Positions 7,480 to 16,956 are shown, numbered from the stretch's first letter. The stretch: 64,000 nt of DNA from Endozoicomonas euniceicola (GCF_025562755.1 NZ_CP103300.1:4217001-4281000); one strand, 5' to 3'. A program made the numbers and translations. Notes: a model not told the origin generated them from the sequence alone.

Positions 7480-8160
7480 TTATGCCACCTTCGCCTGTGA
7501 ATTAACTTTCTTGCCTTGAGCTTTCAGAATCAGGCGCAGGACGTTGGCACCGATGATTTTGAAGATAAACATAACTCCCACCGTCAGGCCAATGGAGGTT
7601 GGCACCGCCAGGGAGCCGTCAGCGTTGGTCAGGGTGAACAGCACTGCGCCAGAGCTGAAGAAGTTAACGATGGTGGCACCGGCAGAGAACTGGAAAGCGG
7701 TGAAGACTTCAGATTCTTCCTGGTTCAGCTCACCTTCTTCAACCAGCTTTTTGGTCAGGCCGGCACCGGTGTCAGTGTTCTGCAGGGAGCCGATCATAGC
7801 CAGGGCGGCAGAGCCAGGCAGACCCATCAGTGGTCGCAGCAGTGGTGTCAGCAGTTTGCGGGCTGCTTTCAGGGCGCCATAGTGCTCCAGAACATTGATC
7901 ATGCCCAGAGCGAACATGCAGGTAGGTACCAGGGTCAGGGCAAACAGGAAGCCGTCACGGGCACCGCTGCCACCTTTACCACGGAACATGAAACCGTCGG
8001 CAATAGAGCCGAATGTGCCGTTCAGGGTGGTGAAGTCGAATACACCGTACCATTCACTAGATTGCAGTAAGCCGGAAAAAAATACGACAGCGAAAGCCAG
8101 CGCAAGATAGTTTCCGAGCGTGACTTTCTGGTCGTCAGTAGCGCTCATTATAAAACTCAT
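7480..8160 (-). CDS. yjiH: YjiH-type inner membrane protein with nucleoside-recognition (Gate) domain
   Basis: 226 residues, equal to the usual YjiH length. A hydrophilic N-terminus leads into a first helix (YLALAFAVVFFSGLLQS). The Gate-domain pattern follows: GFLFALTLVPTCMFALGMIN, GLPGSAALAMIGSLQNTDTG, and the last helix GLTVGVMFIFKIIGANVLRL. The family resembles SpmA of spore formers. It is first in an operon with yjiG. The 467-bp space to the divergent ppc gene probably holds its promoter. Confidence 0.85.
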   Translation of the reverse strand: MSFIMSATDDQKVTLGNYLALAFAVVFFSGLLQSSEWYGVFDFTTLNGTFGSIADGFMFRGKGGSGARDGFLFALTLVPTCMFALGMINVLEHYGALKAARKLLTPLLRPLMGLPGSAALAMIGSLQNTDTGAGLTKKLVEEGELNQEESEVFTAFQFSAGATIVNFFSSGAVLFTLTNADGSLAVPTSIGLTVGVMFIFKIIGANVLRLILKAQGKKVNSQAKVA

Positions 8161-8627
8161 TGGATGTTGTGTTGGAGTGTTGAATTCTTTCTATTTAACT
8201 AAACGTTCGTGCAAAAAAGAATCGGTCAAGGAGGATAAAGAGCCTTTAATGTGTCGCCTATTGGGGAATTGCGAAGAGTTTGTACAGTTAATATCTACAT
8301 TAATTGCTGACACACTTAAATAGATACCCTGTATTTTGTGTTTGGTTGATGTGTAAACAAAAAACGTCAATAGAAAACACGAACTGAACTGCGTAGTTGT
8401 TTGGTTTTGTTGCCGGGTGGGCGAGATGGGTAATGCTTTAAAGTTCGGAGATTCTGTTGTAGTCTCGGTTTGCCGAAGTCGTTGTTCGGATATTAAACGG
8501 TGTGAAAAGTATCGGTTTATGGGTTCTGGAGTGATCGTTTTGATTGAAATGAATTATTTTATTCAATACTCATTTTCAGAATGTATAGGGAGATATTTTT
8601 TATTCAAACTATTCAGGGATAAACACT
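8161..8627. other. Divergent intergenic region between yjiH and ppc
   Basis: 467 bp, AT-rich towards ppc, with no convincing gene. A possible small frame from 8417 overlaps the ppc start and has no family resemblance. Promoters for both divergent genes must lie here, but I could not single out a clear -35/-10 pair or operator. The ppc ATG at 8628 follows CAGGGATAAACACT, with GGGA as a weak ribosome binding site. Confidence 0.5.
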
Positions 8628-11261
8628 ATGGCAGACAGTCAGGCCAGCCTGCGAAGAAATGTTAATGTACTGGGGTCTTTGCTGGGGCAAACCATCAAAG
8701 ATCACCATGGTGAAGAATTTTTTAATAAGATTGAAAACATCCGCCAGCTGGCAAAAGCAGCCCGTGCCGGTAATGAAGAAGACCGGGAGGTTCTTCTGGA
8801 TCAGCTGAAAGGCCTGTCGGATGATGAGCTGGTGCCGGTAGCCCGCTCATTCAGCCACTTTCTGAACCTGGCGAACCTGGCAGAACAGTTTCATGGTGTG
8901 TCCAGGGAGTGTGAAGAAGCTTTTGATGTTCCGGACCACGTTGATGAGCTGATGGTGCGCCTGAAAGACAAAGGCATGACCAATGAACAGATAGCCAGCA
9001 GCATCAGCCAGCTGGATATGGAACTGGTGCTGACCGCCCACCCAACAGAAGTAAGCCGTCGTACACTGATTCAGAAACAGGAATCTATTTTTGAGTGCCT
9101 GACTGAGCTGGAAAATACCTGCCTGAGCCAGCGCCGCAAGGCTCGTCTGGAGAACCGTCTGCAACAGCTGGTGTCACAGGCATGGCACACTTTGGAATTC
9201 CGTACCCAGCGACCCACTCCTATCGATGAAGCCAAAGCGGGCTATGCCACCATTGAGCACTCTTTATGGGAAGCCATTCCTGCTTTTGTGCGCTCTATGG
9301 ACGAGCGTCTGGAAGAGCATACCGGTATTCGTCTGCCGATTGATGCTGTACCGGTTCGTTTCTCTTCCTGGATGGGGGGGGATCGGGACGGTAACCCATT
9401 TGTCACCTCCAAGGTGACGCAGGAAGTCTTGCTGCTGAGTCGCTGGGTAGCAGCTGACCTGTATCTGCGTGACCTGAAGCCTTTGATTGGCGAGCTGTCC
9501 ATGACCGGGTGCAGCGAAGAGATGAAGCAGGTCATGGGCGAATGCCGTGAACCTTACCGCGCGGTTCTGAAAAAGCTGCGTGAGCGGCTGCGTCATACCC
9601 GCAGATGGTGTGAGAATTCACTGGTTGAGATGGCTGATGCTTCCGACATCATGACCGACAACCAGGAGTTGATTGAACCTCTGGAGCTATGTTACCGCTC
9701 TCTGAAAGAGGTGGGACTGGGTGTGATTGCCGATGGTCCTCTGCTGGATATGATCCGACGCGCCCACAGCTTTGGACTGACCCTGATCAAGCTGGATATC
9801 CGTCAGGAAGCAGACCGCCACACGGCAGTGTTGAGTGAACTCACCCGTGCTCTGGGGATGGGCGACTATGCCAGCTGGGACGAAGCGGACCGTCAGACGT
9901 TCCTCCTGCGAGAACTGCAAAACCCTCGCCCACTGCTGCCTAACAACTGGCAGCCAAGCCCTGATGTGAAAGAGGTTGTAGACACTTGTCGTGTGATTGC
10001 CCGTGAAGGGGAAAAAGCCCTGCGAGCTTACGTGATATCCATGGCCTACAATCCGTCCGATGTTCTGGCAGTGGCGCTGCTGCTGAAAGAGTGTGGTGTT
10101 GATTTCCCAATGCCCGTTGCTCCTCTGTTTGAAACCCTGACGGCTCTGGACGGCGCGGCAGACTGTATTGAAAAACTCCTGAGCCTGCCCTGGTACAGGG
10201 GTTACAGTGCCAATGGTCAGATGGTGATGATCGGCTACTCCGATTCCGCTAAAGATGCCGGCTGGATGGCTGCGGGCTGGGCGCAGTACCGTGCCATGGA
10301 AGAAGTCACTGAAGTGTGTAAGAAACACAATGTAAACCTGACCTTTTTCCATGGCCGTGGCGGCACCATTGGTCGTGGGGGTGGTCCGGCTCATGCCGCG
10401 ATCCTGTCCCAGCCACCGGGTTCTGTGAATGGACATCTTCGTGTTACTGAACAGGGCGAGATGATTCGTTTCAAGTTTGGTTTCCCGGATGTAGCCAGAA
10501 AGAGCCTGATGCTTTACGCCAGTGCGACCATGGAAGCCACCTTGCTGCCACCCCCGGCTCCTGAACAGAGCTGGCGCGATATGATGGATCAGCTGTCCCG
10601 TGACTCTCTGGAAGTTTATCGAGGCATGGTGCGGGGTGAACCTGAGTTTGTGCCTTACTTCCGGGCCGTTACTCCTGAACAGGAGCTGGCCAAGTTGCCG
10701 CTGGGCTCTCGTCCTGCCAAGCGTAAACCCGATGGTGGCGTAGAGAGCCTGCGTGCTATTCCATGGATTTTTGCCTGGACCCAGACTCGCCTGATGCTGC
10801 CGACCTGGCTGGGTTGCGGTGTGGCACTGAAGAATGCACTGGATAAAGAGCAGAGCGATACCCTGAAAGAAATGATGAAGCAGTGGCCATTCTTCAAAGC
10901 ACGTCTGGAAATGCTGGAAATGGTCTTTATGAAGACCGACCCCAAGCTGGCTGAATATTATGAGGACCGCCTGGTGCCAACGGGGCTGCAGCATCTTGGT
11001 GATAAACTGCGGATGCTACTCGACAGCGCTATTAACAGCGTGCTTGAGCTGAAAGGTGGCAGTGAGCTGATGTCTGCTCATCCTATGAATAAACAGGGTA
11101 TTACGCTGCGTAACCCCTACATTGATCCACTGAATGTTCTGCAGGCTGAACTGCTCTATCGCCTTCGACACCTGGAAGAAGACAAGGAGTGTAAGAATCT
11201 GGAACAGGCATTGATGATTACTGTGGCAGGTATAGCCGCCGGGATGCGGAATACTGGCTGA
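8628..11261 (+). CDS. ppc: Phosphoenolpyruvate carboxylase
   Basis: 877 residues, the standard length for bacterial PEP carboxylase, which makes oxaloacetate from PEP and bicarbonate to refill the TCA cycle. The catalytic His is in LTAHPTEVSRRT (near residue 137); GYSDSAKDAGWMAAGWAQY and the glycine-rich loop FHGRGGTIGRGGGP (about residue 575) are intact, as is the absolutely conserved C-terminus ending MRNTG, needed for activity and allosteric control. The gene is monocistronic: a divergent gene upstream and a terminator-like hairpin 19 nt downstream. Confidence 0.98.
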   Translation: MADSQASLRRNVNVLGSLLGQTIKDHHGEEFFNKIENIRQLAKAARAGNEEDREVLLDQLKGLSDDELVPVARSFSHFLNLANLAEQFHGVSRECEEAFDVPDHVDELMVRLKDKGMTNEQIASSISQLDMELVLTAHPTEVSRRTLIQKQESIFECLTELENTCLSQRRKARLENRLQQLVSQAWHTLEFRTQRPTPIDEAKAGYATIEHSLWEAIPAFVRSMDERLEEHTGIRLPIDAVPVRFSSWMGGDRDGNPFVTSKVTQEVLLLSRWVAADLYLRDLKPLIGELSMTGCSEEMKQVMGECREPYRAVLKKLRERLRHTRRWCENSLVEMADASDIMTDNQELIEPLELCYRSLKEVGLGVIADGPLLDMIRRAHSFGLTLIKLDIRQEADRHTAVLSELTRALGMGDYASWDEADRQTFLLRELQNPRPLLPNNWQPSPDVKEVVDTCRVIAREGEKALRAYVISMAYNPSDVLAVALLLKECGVDFPMPVAPLFETLTALDGAADCIEKLLSLPWYRGYSANGQMVMIGYSDSAKDAGWMAAGWAQYRAMEEVTEVCKKHNVNLTFFHGRGGTIGRGGGPAHAAILSQPPGSVNGHLRVTEQGEMIRFKFGFPDVARKSLMLYASATMEATLLPPPAPEQSWRDMMDQLSRDSLEVYRGMVRGEPEFVPYFRAVTPEQELAKLPLGSRPAKRKPDGGVESLRAIPWIFAWTQTRLMLPTWLGCGVALKNALDKEQSDTLKEMMKQWPFFKARLEMLEMVFMKTDPKLAEYYEDRLVPTGLQHLGDKLRMLLDSAINSVLELKGGSELMSAHPMNKQGITLRNPYIDPLNVLQAELLYRLRHLEEDKECKNLEQALMITVAGIAAGMRNTG

Positions 11262-11280
11262 TGGTTAGCCGTCTGTTACG

Positions 11281-11302
11281 CCCCGTAGATTTACGGGGCT
11301 TT
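11281..11302 (+). terminator. Hairpin after ppc
   Basis: CCCCGTA, loop GATT, TACGGGG, followed by CTTTC. A 7-bp GC-rich stem with a short T run, placed 19 nt after the ppc stop. Confidence 0.65.
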
Positions 11303-11382
11303 CACCGGCCAGTTTTTTGCTGCTTTGGTGTTGAGGTAATAAAAAAGGGAGTCTAAAGTGGAGTGCAAACGGAGGCGTAATT

Positions 11383-11865
11383 ATGGACAACCTTTACCAT
11401 ACTGATTATCCAGAGTGGTTGAACCAGCAACGACACCTTCTGGCCAATGGTCAGTTTGACAGGCTTGATATTCCAAATTTACTTGAGGCAATGGAGCAAC
11501 GAATGGGTGATGCAGTCAACGAGCTGGAGTCCCATTTAATCATCCTGCTCCTGCACCTGCTCAAGTACGATTACCAGATGCGGGTACTGCAAGACCCGTG
11601 GGTTCAGGATAAGGCTATTCATACCTGGATACCCAGTATCAACAATCCAAGAACCGAAATCGAGCTGCTGACCAGCAAAAACCCGCATTTGAAAAACAAA
11701 ACAGCCCGGGCATTGCAGGCAGCGTATCCCCGTGCCAAAAACAAGGCTGTCGCGGAACTGAACAAATACATTCGCTCTGAAAAGAAACGGCTGAACCAGA
11801 ATAGTTTTCCCGAGGAATGCCCCTGGTCGTTTGAGCGAATCGTGGACGATGACTGGCTGCCTTAA
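11383..11865 (+). CDS. DUF29 family protein
   Basis: 160 residues. The DUF29 pattern is plain: DYPEWLNQQRHLLANGQFD, then LDIPNLLEAMEQRMGDAVNELESHL, then LLLHLLKYDYQMR and a C-terminal lysine-rich helical part. DUF29 proteins are small, helical and of unknown function, common in cyanobacteria and many proteobacteria and often found as scattered paralogues. No obvious partner lies next to it. The bidirectional terminator at 11931-11968 closes the gene. Confidence 0.85.
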   Translation: MDNLYHTDYPEWLNQQRHLLANGQFDRLDIPNLLEAMEQRMGDAVNELESHLIILLLHLLKYDYQMRVLQDPWVQDKAIHTWIPSINNPRTEIELLTSKNPHLKNKTARALQAAYPRAKNKAVAELNKYIRSEKKRLNQNSFPEECPWSFERIVDDDWLP

Positions 11866-11930
11866 TTCCGTCGGGATTTACGAAGCTCACCCAGCTCCTG
11901 CATTGAATGAAGCAGCTTTCTCATCGCCAT

Positions 11931-11968
11931 AAAAAAGCCCGAATGCTAAAAGGCATTCGGGCTTTTTT
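11931..11968. terminator. Bidirectional rho-independent terminator
   Basis: GCCCGAATGC, loop TAAAAG, GCATTCGGGC, flanked by AAAAAA on the left and TTTTTT on the right. The 10-bp perfect stem serves the DUF29 gene on the plus strand and the 103-residue gene on the minus strand. Confidence 0.92.
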
Positions 11969-11996
11969 ATACGACTTTCTAATTAAAATTAAATGA

Positions 11997-12308
11997 TTAT
12001 AAAGACTCAGGGTTAATAACCCTTGGATTCGGGTTTAATTCCGGAGAATTGTTGGCAAACTCTTTCCATTCGCTTAAATCAGCGGTAACGGGTTTGCCTT
12101 TGCTTTGTGTAAATGGAAAAACTGCACCTTTAAAGAGCGGCTTGCCTGTCCCTTTAATGATGTGGCCCTCGGGCCACTTATGCTTACCTTCCCGCCATTT
12201 TCTGAAGGCTTCAAAATCAAGCTGGTAGGCAAAATACTCTTCAACGGGGCTTTTTGTACTGGCTTTATTGTCTTTACAAAGTACCAGGACGTCTTTCTTT
12301 TTACTCAT
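11997..12308 (-). CDS. Small hypothetical protein (103 aa)
   Basis: A 103-residue, charged, soluble protein with no signal peptide or membrane segment. It begins MSKKKDVLVLCKDNKAS and has a Trp- and Lys-rich middle (FRKWREGKHKWPEGHIIKG). I do not recognise the family. Support for it being real: good codon use, an in-frame ATG preceded by AAGGATGTACAGCT on the minus strand, and a shared terminator 29 nt after the stop. It stands alone between convergent DUF29 and the exported protein gene. Confidence 0.6.
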   Translation of the reverse strand: MSKKKDVLVLCKDNKASTKSPVEEYFAYQLDFEAFRKWREGKHKWPEGHIIKGTGKPLFKGAVFPFTQSKGKPVTADLSEWKEFANNSPELNPNPRVINPESL

Positions 12309-12414
12309 AGCTGTACATCCTTTTACTGTCCTTGGAGTTATAAGTATAGCCAGAACGAATAAGTGTCTATTTATGTTTTTGTTTTGAATTTCAGTCAGTT
12401 ATTTCGGCAGGCCC

Positions 12415-12909
12415 CTAGCGCCAGAGAAAAACCGCTCTGTCCCAGGAGCACTGATAAAGCTGCATCAACGTTTTGCCATTAAAACTCATAACAATCTGGT
12501 AATTGAGAAAATCATTCTCTGGTTTAGCTGACAGAATGGTAGTGGCTGGACGGTTCATTAATACCGGTGTTCCGTTCAGGTCTCTGGTCTGCAGGTAAAG
12601 GATATTCATTATCGTGATAATTTCTCCGCTGTCCGGGTTGAAGGAGAAGTTATCCGTGAACTTTATGCCATAGGTACGACGATCTGCCGGCATATCGCTG
12701 ATATTCCTCGTCAGGTGACATTTGGCAAGATCCAGATAGCCGCTGGGCAGATGATTATTCCTGATGGCAGAAAGCAACCAGGGATAGCCTTTAATTCGAC
12801 TGCCGGGAATGCTCTGTGCCGTTAAAGGCAGCAGAGTCAGCACTGTAAAAAACACAGATAGCAGGCCTGCTTTGAGTCGTATTTTGAACCAATGACTGTG
12901 CATAGCCAC
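12415..12909 (-). CDS. Exported protein, weakly VirK-like
   Basis: 164 residues with a clear Sec signal peptide (KIRLKAGLLSVFFTVLTLLPLTAQS). The mature part has two Cys (DLAKCHL and LYQCSWD), likely a disulphide in the periplasm. The order of an N-terminal LLSAIRNN segment, a DLAKC motif and a later predicted beta-rich part loosely recalls the VirK family of small exported proteins, but the match is weak and I would not rely on it. No functional neighbour. Confidence 0.6.
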   Translation of the reverse strand: MAMHSHWFKIRLKAGLLSVFFTVLTLLPLTAQSIPGSRIKGYPWLLSAIRNNHLPSGYLDLAKCHLTRNISDMPADRRTYGIKFTDNFSFNPDSGEIITIMNILYLQTRDLNGTPVLMNRPATTILSAKPENDFLNYQIVMSFNGKTLMQLYQCSWDRAVFLWR

Positions 12910-13114
12910 GTCCCTGTTAGCTAAATCTCAAATAACCTATCGGCATAATTAGTTGGACTGTAAGCATTCAAAATACCTGAAGGCTCTGTCGTCGTTGCTA
13001 ATGCCTGGTCAGGTCTGCATTATGATTTTGGTAGATGCTTTCAAGTGAGCAGCTATACGGAGCGTTACCGATGATATTCTTTATGGCGTAAATCATTGCT
13101 GTGCTGCCTCTCTT

Positions 13115-14407
13115 CTACTCATCGTGTCGTAAGTGGCGCATCGTCTCTTCCAGCTTTTCCATCCTGGACCATAGATCGTCTAAGTCTTCACGCATAGAGT
13201 TCTCAGCTTGCTCTGATCTTTTTCTTTCCTCGTTAAGCTTATCATTTAGTTCATCCAGTGCAGAATGCAGGTCAAAACAGCCTAAATAATTTTCAAGATA
13301 TTCGGCGGCGCTCTTTAGCTTCACAAATTGCTCATCGGTTCCCCCCTTGTCAGGGTGACATGTAAGTGCTGCTTCTCGAAAATGACGTTTAATCACCCTG
13401 GCGGCGTTGGGTTGCTTCAGGACATCCATTTCTAAGCCAAGCAGGTGCAGGGCATCCTCTAATTCCTGATCACTTCTGTATAGTGGCTTTTCGTGAAATC
13501 CACTGGAAGTGTCTTTTTGCCCGGTTGCTCCTGATCCTGAGGTGGACGGTTGGTCATCAGTGTCTGGTTGCGGGGGGGAAGGCGAAGGTGGTGTTTTAGG
13601 AAGGGAGTAAAGCACGGGTTTTTTATCAGCCTTGTCGTTTTCAGTGTTTTGGGAGGGAGTCATGATAATGCTGTGTACCAGCTTCATAAGCTGCTTTTTG
13701 AAGAGTATCAATCTGGTCGGATCAGGCTCGGCGTTTGATACGAACCTGAATTCATAAAGTAATTTTTGCCACTCATTGCATTTGGATTTTATCCTGATTG
13801 AATTCAAGTCATTCAGCCATTGCCAAAGCGACTGGTACTCTAATGCAAAATAATATTGTCCTGTATTGACTTTTCGCACAGCGACAGGCTTTCCTGATGG
13901 GGTTATCTCGACGATATAGAAAACCCAGTAACCGGCATCAACGCCTATAAGAAGCTCTAAATCATGCTCTGGATGGCTATTGGGCTTTGCCCGGGTGTCA
14001 GTCATTGTAATCAATGACCTGTCTTGCGATGTTTGAAAGTTCTTTGCGGAGCGAATGAGAGCTTCCAGTCGCTTTACAGGAACAGGCCGGAATATGCCCG
14101 GGAGACCGATACTTTTTATGAATGGCGCATCAATGGACTGCCCGGTCACTCTTTCAGTACGCATAAGGCACCCAGGATTACCGGACTCAAATACTGGATA
14201 AGGTTCGGCACCTTTGTTTTCTTTGTGCGCATACTGCAGTGCCAAATAACTGTTTAGCAGTATGGGCCCAATGTCGCTGAGGCCAGGTCCGCCCGGAAAG
14301 GCTTTACGAAAAGGAAAGATAATATTGAAAAGTAAGGCAAAAATGATAACGAAATAACGTGAATTACGCTTACTAGCCATAAATTTTCTCATGTAAGATT
14401 GTTGCAT
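13115..14407 (-). CDS. Membrane-anchored J-domain protein with coiled-coil tail
   Basis: 430 residues in the longest frame; the Met at residue 10 (14380), preceded by GAGA at good distance, is the better start. An N-terminal hydrophobic segment (YFVIIFALLFNIIFPF) is a signal anchor. Residues about 30-250 are unrecognised. Then comes a Pro/Ser-rich disordered linker with QPSTSGSG, a J domain at about residues 310-375 with the diagnostic HPD (REAALTCHPDKGGTDEQFVK), and an acidic/basic coiled coil to the end. J domains stimulate Hsp70 ATPase. The unusual order (J domain near the C-terminus behind a disordered linker) and the anchor suggest a specialised or secreted co-chaperone rather than DnaJ itself. 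Confidence 0.75.
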   Translation of the reverse strand: MQQSYMRKFMASKRNSRYFVIIFALLFNIIFPFRKAFPGGPGLSDIGPILLNSYLALQYAHKENKGAEPYPVFESGNPGCLMRTERVTGQSIDAPFIKSIGLPGIFRPVPVKRLEALIRSAKNFQTSQDRSLITMTDTRAKPNSHPEHDLELLIGVDAGYWVFYIVEITPSGKPVAVRKVNTGQYYFALEYQSLWQWLNDLNSIRIKSKCNEWQKLLYEFRFVSNAEPDPTRLILFKKQLMKLVHSIIMTPSQNTENDKADKKPVLYSLPKTPPSPSPPQPDTDDQPSTSGSGATGQKDTSSGFHEKPLYRSDQELEDALHLLGLEMDVLKQPNAARVIKRHFREAALTCHPDKGGTDEQFVKLKSAAEYLENYLGCFDLHSALDELNDKLNEERKRSEQAENSMREDLDDLWSRMEKLEETMRHLRHDE

Positions 14408-14757
14408 TATCCAGATGTCTTACAATTTGCTTCGAATCTTTCCCGTATCGTTGCGGCTTTAAGAACTCTTATCGGGCGCATTAACGGGAAAGCTAAAACG
14501 GAAACATGCTTAGTAATCACCGGGCTAATGCAGGGTATTAGTTATGTATTTTTAGAAGGCTGAAGCAAAAATAGTATGCACAGCCAGAATTGCAGGGAAA
14601 TTTCAGCAATTCACTACTTCCCTTTCTGAAATTCAGGGCTGAACTTGTATCACACTGCGGGTGTGTATATGCTGTGTGCCTTTTTAGACATCGGTCAAAC
14701 GAAACAGGCTTCGGGGTATTTCCACCCTGAGGCAGGTTTCAGACAGGAGCATTATTC
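14408..14757. other. Divergent intergenic region upstream of adk
   Basis: 350 bp between the J-domain gene and adk. No gene seen. The adk ribosome binding site ACAGGAGC lies at 14743-14750. A promoter for adk is expected here; I could not assign one with confidence. Confidence 0.5.
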
Positions 14758-15408
14758 ATGCGAGTGATTCTGTTGGGTGCCCCGGGCGCGGGTAAAGGTA
14801 CACAAGCCCAGTTCATCATGGAAGAATTCGGTATTCCCCAGATTTCTACTGGCGATATGCTGCGTGCCGCGATCAAGAATGGCACAGAGCTGGGCAAAAA
14901 AGTGAAAGCAGTCATGGATTCCGGTTCCCTGGTTTCTGACGACATCATTATCGCCCTGGTGAAAGAGCGTATTGCTGAAGCGGATTGCGCCGGTGGTTTC
15001 CTGTTTGACGGTTTCCCTCGAACTATCCCTCAGGCAGAAGCGCTGCGCGATGCCGGTGTTGAGATTGACCACGTTGTTGAAATTGCCGTTGAAGACGAAG
15101 AAATTGTTCAGCGTATGGGCGGCCGTCGCGTGCATCCAGGCAGTGGTCGTACTTACCACGTCGTTTACAACCCACCCAAGGTTGAAGGTAAGGATGACGT
15201 AACCGGCGAAGACCTTATCCAGCGTAAAGACGACGTAGAGGAAACCGTACGTCACCGTCTGGGTGTCTACCATGAACAGACAGCTCCGCTGGTAGACTTC
15301 TACAAGAAGATTGAAGGTGAAACCCGTTACACCTGTGTAGAAGGTGCTGGCAGTGTTGACGACATCAAAGGCAAAGTGCTGGGCGCGCTGAAGCCAGTGG
15401 CTGTATAA
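14758..15408 (+). CDS. adk: Adenylate kinase
   Basis: 216 residues, the long bacterial form. The P-loop is LLGAPGAGKGTQ at the N-terminus; STGDMLRAA and DGFPRTIPQAEAL form the AMP-binding and core regions; the LID domain (RRVHPGSGRTYHVVYNPPKV) lacks the zinc-binding Cys, as in most Gram-negative enzymes. It interconverts ATP plus AMP with two ADP and is essential. tsaB starts 12 nt after its stop, so the two are co-transcribed. Confidence 0.98.
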   Translation: MRVILLGAPGAGKGTQAQFIMEEFGIPQISTGDMLRAAIKNGTELGKKVKAVMDSGSLVSDDIIIALVKERIAEADCAGGFLFDGFPRTIPQAEALRDAGVEIDHVVEIAVEDEEIVQRMGGRRVHPGSGRTYHVVYNPPKVEGKDDVTGEDLIQRKDDVEETVRHRLGVYHEQTAPLVDFYKKIEGETRYTCVEGAGSVDDIKGKVLGALKPVAV

Positions 15409-15420
15409 GCAGAGAAGTTC

Positions 15421-16092
15421 ATGAAGTTACTGGCGCTGGATACTGCCACCGAGGCCTGCTCTGTTGCACTGAACCTTGATGGTGAAATAATTGAAAACTT
15501 CCAGATGCTGCCACGTCGTCATAGCCGTGAACTGCTGTCGATGGTTGAGCAGATTCTGGGAGATGCCGGTCTCTCCTTAAGTCAGATTGATGCCCTGGCT
15601 TTTGGTCGGGGACCGGGTGCATTTACCGGTTTGCGGGTTGCAACCGCCATGGTGCAGGGGCTGGCCTTTGCTGTGGATAAGCCGGTGCTTGGTATTTCCA
15701 CACTGGCAGCGTTGGCACAGGAAGGCCTGCGTCGTTTCGGGGCCACTTCCGTACTGTCGTCTATTGATGCCCGCATGAATGAAGTTTACTGGGGTGCGTT
15801 CCGGGAACAGGATGGTTTAATGCAGCCGGTTCAGGATGAAGTGGTTATTGCTCCGGAAAAAGTCACTGTGCCAGAGGGTGATGACCAGTGGCTGGGCATG
15901 GGAACTGGCTGGGCTTACCGTGAAAAAACAGCTGCCAGCGTCGTAGATTGCCATGTTGACTGTTACCCTCGTGCTGGAGACATTGCGCTATTAGCGGCTG
16001 ACCATTACCGTAACGGATACACTGTTCCTGCGGAACAGGCCATGCCCGTTTACCTGCGCGACAAGGTTGCACTCAAGAAGAGTGAGCGTTGA
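15421..16092 (+). CDS. tsaB: tRNA threonylcarbamoyladenosine biosynthesis protein TsaB
   Basis: 223 residues. The ASKHA-fold start MKLLALDTATEACSVAL, the HSRELLSMVEQIL segment and FGRGPGAFTGLRVA are typical of TsaB, the inactive TsaD paralogue that holds together the TsaBDE complex making t6A37 on ANN-decoding tRNAs. Located 12 nt after adk, as in several gammaproteobacteria. The last 52 bp of the gene and 66 bp after it are duplicated about 1060 bp downstream (17101-17217). Confidence 0.95.
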   Translation: MKLLALDTATEACSVALNLDGEIIENFQMLPRRHSRELLSMVEQILGDAGLSLSQIDALAFGRGPGAFTGLRVATAMVQGLAFAVDKPVLGISTLAALAQEGLRRFGATSVLSSIDARMNEVYWGAFREQDGLMQPVQDEVVIAPEKVTVPEGDDQWLGMGTGWAYREKTAASVVDCHVDCYPRAGDIALLAADHYRNGYTVPAEQAMPVYLRDKVALKKSER

Positions 16093-16158
16093 CAGAAAGG
16101 GCTATTTTGTCATAGCTCTCTGACAATACCTCATGACCCAGAGGTTCAACACAGTTCT
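16041..16158 (+). repeat. Direct repeat, copy 1 (tsaB 3' end)
   Basis: 118 bp starting in tsaB at CATGCCCGTTTACCTG and ending after the stop at AACACAGTTCT. It matches 17101-17217 at about 90% by eye with one 1-nt indel. It is the original copy, since it completes tsaB. Confidence 0.9.
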
Positions 16159-16288
16159 GCAAACACTCAGCTTTTCAGCTCCCACTCTACCGCTGAAGCG
16201 GTGAGAGTGGGAATACGCCAGCAGCCATCAATTCAGACAAGAAGGTAATTCCCGCAGGGTTTATGTGTACTTTTGTTCCAAAAATTAT

Positions 16289-16897
16289 TCAGAATGGCAA
16301 ATGCTCCTTTATAATTTTTTTGGATTGAGAACTCGCAAATGAATTAATGGCTTTTTCTGCCAGTTCATCAGATAGATCAAAAAGATAACTGCTGGCATCC
16401 TCTAAGGTTTGCTCACAACGCATAAGAGTGTTTTCAAAAGATCCTAAGCAATGATCGTTGAAAGTGTTTTCTATTGATAAATTATATAAACTTTCAAAGA
16501 AATGTTTTTTTATCAAATAATAGTGTTTTTTATCTCTCATCGTATTTCTTATTTCTAAATCTAAAGAATGTACCAGCTCTTCTGGTGAATAAGAATTTCT
16601 TATACGAACATCTTTTAATGTCTCGCCATAAAGTTTGGAAATTTTTTCTTTATCCTCAGTTGTTATTGAATTTTCAAAAGATGGTAACCATTCATTCAAA
16701 TATTTATCTTTTATTTGTAGTTGAGATGCTAAGCATGTTGAGGGCCAATGATTTAGAGGGGAAGGGGTTTTGAAAAAATTATTATGTGGCTGACCTTGAT
16801 TGTTACTATCTGTAGTATTTATTGCGTAAATATTATTAGCAAATATCATTAACAAGATGAGACAATAGGCTGGATATAAGAACTGCTTAGTAAGCAT
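16289..16897 (-). CDS. Putative secreted protein (202 aa), unknown family
   Basis: 202 residues with an N-terminal signal peptide (FLYPAYCLILLMIFANNIYA). The mature part is helical, rich in Lys, Glu, Asn and Ser, with three Cys (STCLAS, DHCLGS, MRCEQT). I do not recognise the family. It has clearly lower GC than adk-tsaB and lies between the two copies of the tsaB 3' end, so it was probably acquired. Its direction is opposite to tsaB. Confidence 0.6.
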   Translation of the reverse strand: MLTKQFLYPAYCLILLMIFANNIYAINTTDSNNQGQPHNNFFKTPSPLNHWPSTCLASQLQIKDKYLNEWLPSFENSITTEDKEKISKLYGETLKDVRIRNSYSPEELVHSLDLEIRNTMRDKKHYYLIKKHFFESLYNLSIENTFNDHCLGSFENTLMRCEQTLEDASSYLFDLSDELAEKAINSFASSQSKKIIKEHLPF

Positions 16898-16956
16898 GAA
16901 TTATAAACCTGTTTGTATTAAAAATATCGAGTATAGAACAAAGGAGTTTTCCTGCT

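Noticed and set aside
6860..7519. 219-codon plus-strand frame across the yjiG region
   Set aside because: It is the opposite strand of yjiG and its terminator; the protein is full of His, Gln and Thr with no domain.
8417..8665. 82-codon frame upstream of ppc
   Set aside because: It overlaps the ppc start, has no ribosome binding site and no recognised family.
9687..10994. 435-codon open frame antisense to ppc
   Set aside because: It lies wholly inside the well-supported ppc gene, has no family resemblance and has the composition expected from the reverse frame of a GC-rich conserved gene.
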